Notes under the pieces: generated by a model | What the model saw: the letters and a program-made list of their open reading frames with translations, nothing else | Told to the model about the DNA's origin: nothing | Databases searched by the model: none | Position numbers and translations under genes: made by a program | Shown here: positions 60,333 through 64,000 of the stretch, piece by piece | Layout of the letters: each line of letters begins with the position of its first letter | Numbering within the stretch: position 1 is the stretch's first letter | Assembly: GCF_003646465.1 (NCBI RefSeq) | Contig: NZ_QZEX01000009.1 | Coordinates: forward strand, 89,842-153,841 | Direction of reading: 5' to 3' | Length of the DNA: 64,000 nt | Origin: Chachezhania antarctica | GTDB lineage: Bacteria; Pseudomonadota; Alphaproteobacteria; Rhodobacterales; Rhodobacteraceae

Positions 60333-60413
60333 GACAAGGGCTCCAGTCACCCGGTCCGCCCCGGGATCGCATTCCGATCCATTCGTGGCCGCGGCGGGAG
60401 AAACGGAGTCCTC

Positions 60414-61907
60414 ATGTTCCAGAAACAACTTTCCACCCTAGCGCTTGCCGCCGCTCTCGGTCTTGGCCTTGTCCAGCCTGTCGCTGCCGATGCCCTGCTG
60501 CGCATCGGTCTTCAGCAGGAGCCCACGACGCTCGACCCGACATCGGACGCGACCGCGTCCATCGCCGGGATGCTGGGCCAGAACGTCTATGAAAGCCTGA
60601 CCACCGTCGACGAAAGCGGCGCCGTGCTGCCGCAGCTGGCGGAAAGCTGGGACGTGTCGGAAGACGGTCTGACCTACACCTTCCATCTGGCCGAAGGCGT
60701 GACCTTTCACGATGGCACCGCGTTCGATGCCCAGGACGTGAAGTTCACCTTCGACCGTGCCATGGGCGAAGACAGCGTGAACCCGGCCAAGCGCTACTTC
60801 AACGTGATCGAAAAGGTCGAAGTCGTGGATCCGCAGACCGTGAAGATGGTCCTGAAGCAGCCCGACGCCTTCTTCCTGTTCAACGTCGCGCAGGGCTCCG
60901 CCTCGATCCTCGCGCCGGAAAGCGCCGAGGACGCCAAGACAGCGCCCGTGGGCACCGGCCCGTTCCGCTTCGAAGGCTGGACCCGCGGCGACCGGCTGAA
61001 GCTGGCGAAGAACGACGATCACCGCGATGCAGGCGAAGTCGCGCTCGACCGGGTCGAGTTCCGCTTTGTCGCCGATCCGGCGTCGGCCGCCGCCGCACTG
61101 ATGGCGGGAGAGATCGACGCCTACCCGGGCTTCGGTGCGCCGGAAATGCTGCCCCAGTTCGAAGCCGATCCGCGCTTCAAGGTGTCGGTCGGTTCGACCG
61201 AGGGCGAGGTTATCCTTGCCATGAACAATTCCAAGGCGCCCTTCACCGACCAGCGCGTGCGCGAGGCGGTGAACCACGCGCTGGACCGCGACGAGATCAT
61301 CGAGGGCGCCATGTACGGACGCGCCGTGCCGATCGGCAGCTTCTACCCGCCGCACGGTGCAGGTTACGTCGACCTGACGGATCGCTGGCCGCATGACACG
61401 GCGAAGGCGAAGGCCCTGTTCGAGGAGGCGGGCATTGCCGGCGACACGCTGACGATCCGCGTGCCACCCTTCGCCTATGCCACCCGCTCGGCCGAGATCA
61501 TCCAGACCGAACTGGCCGATGCCGGGATCGACGCCAAGGTGGAAGCCGTCGAATGGGGTTTCTGGCTGGACGAGGTCTACAAGAAGCAGAACTACGACAT
61601 GACCATCATCGCGCACACCTCGCCCAACGATCTGGGCAATTTCGCGAAAGGCCCGGAGTACTTCTACGGTTACGACAACGCTGATTACGACACGCTGTGG
61701 AACGCCATCACCGTGGAAAGCGACGAGGCGAAGCGGAACGCGCTTGAACGCGAGGCGCAGCACTTCCTGGCCGACAGCGCCGTTATGGGCTTCCTGTTCC
61801 AGCTGCCGAAACTGTCGATTGTCCGCGCCGACGTGACCGGCCTCTGGGGCAGTTCGCCCGTGACGTTCCAGCCGCTGTCCGGCGTGCGTATCGGCAGCGA
61901 CATGTGA
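60414..61907 (+). CDS. ABC transporter substrate-binding protein, DppA/OppA-like
   Basis: A 497-residue periplasmic protein of the peptide/nickel family. MFQKQLSTLALAAALGLGL, then VQPVAADA, is a signal peptide. ESWDVSEDGLTYTFHLAEGV and VREAVNHALDRDEIIEGAMYG are the family signatures. GGAG lies six bases before the ATG. It is the first gene of a Dpp-type operon. Ligands in the family range from peptides to opines, sugars and glutathione, so the substrate is open. Confidence 0.9.
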   Translation: MFQKQLSTLALAAALGLGLVQPVAADALLRIGLQQEPTTLDPTSDATASIAGMLGQNVYESLTTVDESGAVLPQLAESWDVSEDGLTYTFHLAEGVTFHDGTAFDAQDVKFTFDRAMGEDSVNPAKRYFNVIEKVEVVDPQTVKMVLKQPDAFFLFNVAQGSASILAPESAEDAKTAPVGTGPFRFEGWTRGDRLKLAKNDDHRDAGEVALDRVEFRFVADPASAAAALMAGEIDAYPGFGAPEMLPQFEADPRFKVSVGSTEGEVILAMNNSKAPFTDQRVREAVNHALDRDEIIEGAMYGRAVPIGSFYPPHGAGYVDLTDRWPHDTAKAKALFEEAGIAGDTLTIRVPPFAYATRSAEIIQTELADAGIDAKVEAVEWGFWLDEVYKKQNYDMTIIAHTSPNDLGNFAKGPEYFYGYDNADYDTLWNAITVESDEAKRNALEREAQHFLADSAVMGFLFQLPKLSIVRADVTGLWGSSPVTFQPLSGVRIGSDM

Positions 61908-61931
61908 TCCGACCCAAGCCAGAGATATCGG

Positions 61932-61965
61932 GCGGGATGGCGCGCGTCGCCGTCCCGCACTTTTT
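61932..61965 (+). terminator. Terminator-like hairpin after the binding-protein gene
   Basis: GCGGGATGGCG and CGCCGTCCCGC form an 11-bp stem with one G-U pair and a five-base loop, directly followed by AC and five T residues. It lies 24 bases after the binding-protein stop and only 11 bases before the permease start. Partial read-through would give more binding protein than permease. Confidence 0.7.
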
Positions 61966-61976
61966 GAAAGTCCCAC

Positions 61977-62924
61977 ATGTCGTTTTTCCTGCTGCGCCGC
62001 ACCGGCGGTCTGGTCCTGACGCTTCTTGCGATTTCCATCGTCGTCTTCGCGGTGATGAACGTGCTGCCCGGCGATCCGGCGCTGACGATCCTTGGCATCG
62101 ACGCGACCGATGACGCCCGCGCCGCGCTCCGCGTGCAACTGGGTCTCGATGACCCGGCGCCAGTCCGCTATGTCCAGTGGATCGCGGGGATCGCGCGAGG
62201 CGATTTCGGCACGTCGTATTCCTTCGGCGTGCCTGTCGCAGGGCTGATCGCCGAACGTCTGCCGCTGACCCTGTCCCTGGCCCTGTCGGGCACCCTGCTG
62301 ACGCTGGTGATCGCCCTTGCCGCAGGGCTTTATTCGGCATCGCGCCATGGTCGGACGGGGGATTGGGCGGTGATGATCCTCAGCCAGCTGGGCATCGCCA
62401 TTCCAGCTTTCTGGCTGGCGATCCTGCTGGTTCTTCTGTTTGCAGTTAACTTACGCTGGTTTCCACCCGGAGGCTTCCCCGGCTGGTCCGATCCGCTGGG
62501 TAGCCTTCGGTCGCTGGTCCTGCCGACCATTGCGCTTGCCGCCGTGCAGGGCGCGGTGCTGGCGCGGGTCACGCGATCTTCAGCGCTCGAGGTGATGCGG
62601 CTCGATTTCGTGCGGACGGCCCGGGCGACGGGACTGTCCCCCGCCCGCGTACTGTGGCGGCACGTGCTGCCAAATGCGCTTGTGCCGGTCATCACCATCG
62701 TGGGCATGCAGTTCGCGGGCGTCGTGACGGGGACCATCGTGATCGAGAACGTCTTCTACCTCCCCGGCCTCGGGCGGCTGATCTTTCAATCCATCGCCAA
62801 TCGCGACATCATCACCGTGCAGGCACTGGTTCTGATGGTGGCCGCCGTGGTGGTGCTGGCCAATTTCGCGGTCGACGTGGCCTATGCCCTGATCGACCCC
62901 CGCCTGAAGGCGCGCCTGGCATGA
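61977..62924 (+). CDS. ABC transporter permease, DppB-like
   Basis: A 315-residue permease with six helices. The N-terminal MSFFLLRRTGGLVLTLLAIS and NVLPGDPALTILG, then the EAA loop DFVRTARATGLSPARVLWRH, are typical of DppB/OppB. It forms a heterodimer with the DppC-like protein, whose gene overlaps it by ATGA. It lies just after the terminator-like hairpin. Confidence 0.9.
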   Translation: MSFFLLRRTGGLVLTLLAISIVVFAVMNVLPGDPALTILGIDATDDARAALRVQLGLDDPAPVRYVQWIAGIARGDFGTSYSFGVPVAGLIAERLPLTLSLALSGTLLTLVIALAAGLYSASRHGRTGDWAVMILSQLGIAIPAFWLAILLVLLFAVNLRWFPPGGFPGWSDPLGSLRSLVLPTIALAAVQGAVLARVTRSSALEVMRLDFVRTARATGLSPARVLWRHVLPNALVPVITIVGMQFAGVVTGTIVIENVFYLPGLGRLIFQSIANRDIITVQALVLMVAAVVVLANFAVDVAYALIDPRLKARLA

Positions 62925-63739
62925 GACGGTTTCCGGTGAACCTTGTCCTCGGCGCCGCGCTGGCGGGGTCGGTGACGCTTGTCGCGCTGCTTTCCTTCAT
63001 ATGGACACCGTACGACCACGCCGCCATCGCCGTGACGAACAAGTTCGCAAGCCCCAGTTTCGCGCATTGGCTGGGGACGGACCAGCTGGGTCGCGATGTC
63101 GTCTCGCAACTGATGGTGGCTGCCCGGAACTCGATGATCGTGGCCTTCGTGTCGGTCGTTCTGGGTGGCGGCATCGGGATCGTCCTTGGCGTCTATGCCA
63201 GTGCGCGGGGCGGCTGGGTCGAGAACCTGATTATGCGCGTGTCGGACCTGTCGCTGGCCTTCCCGGCACTGCTGTTCGCGATCATGCTGGCGGCGGTCTT
63301 CGGGCCGTCCTTGCAGAACACCGTGATCGCGATTGCCTTCATCAACATCCCCATCTTCGCCCGCATCTCGCGCGGGGCGGCGAACCAGGTCTGGACGCGG
63401 GAGTTCATGCTGGCGGGACAGGCCGCGGGCATGGGCCGGATGACGCTGACCTTCGATCACGTGATGCCCAACATCGCCGCCGCCATCATCGTGCAGGCGA
63501 CCATCGAGTTCGCCGTGGCGCTTCTGGCCGAGGCGGCGCTGTCCTATCTGGGCCTTGGCGCGCAGCCCCCGGCGCCGAGCTGGGGGCGCATGCTGTCGGA
63601 CGCACAGACGCTCCTGTACCTCGCGCCGCAACTGGCGATCTATCCGGGGCTTTGCATCGTGATCTCGGTTCTGGGGTTCGGGCTGCTGGGCGACAGCATC
63701 CGGGACCTGTCCGATCCGCGGCTGAGACGGGAGCGGTAG
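62921..63739 (+). CDS. ABC transporter permease, DppC-like
   Basis: A 272-residue permease. SPSFAHWLGTDQLGRDVVSQ and the EAA loop FMLAGQAAGMGRMTLTFDHV are DppC/OppC hallmarks. I start at 62921, where ATGA overlaps the DppB-like stop. It ends with SIRDLSDPRLRRER, the usual cytoplasmic terminus. Confidence 0.9.
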   Translation: MRRFPVNLVLGAALAGSVTLVALLSFIWTPYDHAAIAVTNKFASPSFAHWLGTDQLGRDVVSQLMVAARNSMIVAFVSVVLGGGIGIVLGVYASARGGWVENLIMRVSDLSLAFPALLFAIMLAAVFGPSLQNTVIAIAFINIPIFARISRGAANQVWTREFMLAGQAAGMGRMTLTFDHVMPNIAAAIIVQATIEFAVALLAEAALSYLGLGAQPPAPSWGRMLSDAQTLLYLAPQLAIYPGLCIVISVLGFGLLGDSIRDLSDPRLRRER

Positions 63740-63758
63740 GATGGCACGAGCTGGTTAT

Positions 63759-63779
63759 GGTGCGTGGAAACCACGCACC
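63759..63779. repeat. REP-like palindrome
   Basis: GGTGCGTGG-AAA-CCACGCACC is a perfect nine-base stem with a three-base loop, followed by CTACGG. It lies in the 98-base gap between the DppC-like and ATPase genes. I recall similar sequences as dispersed repeats in Rhodobacteraceae, but cannot count copies here. Confidence 0.6.
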
Positions 63780-63837
63780 CTACGGCAGGTTTTCGGGCGG
63801 GGCAGCTTGCGGAAACCTTTGGAAGAGGGCGCCCAGC

Positions 63838-64000
63838 ATGCTTGACGTCAGCAACCTTTCCGTCCGGTTCGGCGATGCCTACGCATTGCGGGATGCGTCG
63901 CTGACCGTCCACCCGGGCGACCGGATAGGCGTGGTGGGCGAAAGCGGGTCGGGCAAGTCGATGCTGGCACAGGCGCTGATGGGCATGGTGCCCGAAAGCG
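63838..64000 (+). CDS. ABC transporter ATP-binding protein, DppD-like (3' end outside window)
   Basis: The visible 54 codons begin MLDVSNLSVRFGDAYALRDA and include the Walker A motif GVVGESGSGKSMLAQALMG, as in DppD/OppD ATPases. The remainder lies beyond the window. It is the fourth gene of the Dpp-like operon. The REP-like palindrome separates it from the permease gene. The start at 63838 has GGAAGAGGG upstream. Confidence 0.85.
   Translation, partial: MLDVSNLSVRFGDAYALRDASLTVHPGDRIGVVGESGSGKSMLAQALMGMVPES

Noticed and set aside
1-64000. CRISPR arrays, tRNA or rRNA genes, replication or attachment sites
   Set aside because: I found no regularly spaced repeats, no cloverleaf-like stretches and no integrase with flanking direct repeats; a covariance-model scan would be needed to exclude small RNAs.

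Overview
The window reads as a high-GC alphaproteobacterial chromosome segment. It is most likely from the Rhodobacterales (Roseobacter group), judging by the density of TRAP, TTT and ABC importers, the tightly overlapping ATGA/GTGA gene junctions and the style of the proteins. This taxonomic guess is inference from gene content only. I saw no rRNA, tRNA, CRISPR array or complete prophage. Nearly all genes are catabolic or transport genes in small operons, each with a nearby regulator, and the stretches between them hold debris of dead genes and insertion sequences.

Region 1 (1-13.7 kb) is an aromatic-compound catabolic regulon. It has a two-subunit Rieske dioxygenase, a SsuABC/TauABC-type importer, an ABM-domain protein, a gamma-glutamyltransferase-like hydrolase running off the left edge, an acyl-CoA ligase, a thioesterase and a quinone oxidoreductase, an amidase, and an XRE regulator. 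Five 16-bp imperfect palindromes (consensus roughly GTWCC-N6-GGWAC) lie in the four upstream regions of these transcription units, the last of them in front of the TRAP operon of region 2, and look like the operators of the XRE protein.

Region 2 (12.7-28.1 kb) holds a TAXI-type TRAP importer followed by an eight-gene overlapping operon: two molybdenum-hydroxylase large subunits, a class II aldolase-like protein, FAD and 2Fe-2S subunits, a PuuE-like deacetylase, and two isochorismatase-fold proteins, the first lacking the catalytic Cys and Lys. Convergent to it lies a GntR-tcuA-tcuB operon with a perfect 18-bp operator inside an apparently leaderless promoter. The set suggests degradation of an N-heterocycle or similar amide, substrate unknown.

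Region 3 (28.1-29.8 kb) is a gene graveyard: a truncated SARP-type regulator, an IS5-family remnant and an intradiol dioxygenase fragment.

Region 4 (29.8-38.9 kb) combines a DctPQM TRAP importer, a HutC-like regulator, a leaderless PhnD-like binding protein, a TPR protein, an ornithine cyclodeaminase homologue and a histidine ammonia-lyase homologue that lacks the Ala-Ser-Gly triad needed to form the MIO cofactor.

Region 5 (39-46 kb) has a tiny predicted lipoprotein translationally coupled to an RTX protein, an aldo/keto reductase remnant, a TetR/AhpD-like/thioesterase group, a flavin monooxygenase with its own TetR regulator, and IS3/IS66 remnants.

Region 6 (46.2-52.1 kb) is a PotABCD-like importer with a DmpA-type peptidase and an RpiR regulator. 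Region 7 (52.1-53.7 kb) is a second graveyard (autotransporter, XRE and IS481 debris). Region 8 (53.9-60 kb) has a DJ-1/PfpI protein, a TctCAB importer with a CaiB/BaiF CoA-transferase, and a LysR regulator. Region 9 (60-64 kb) is a Dpp-like importer running off the right edge. In several operons a hairpin sits directly after the binding-protein gene, which would help make that protein in excess over the permease.
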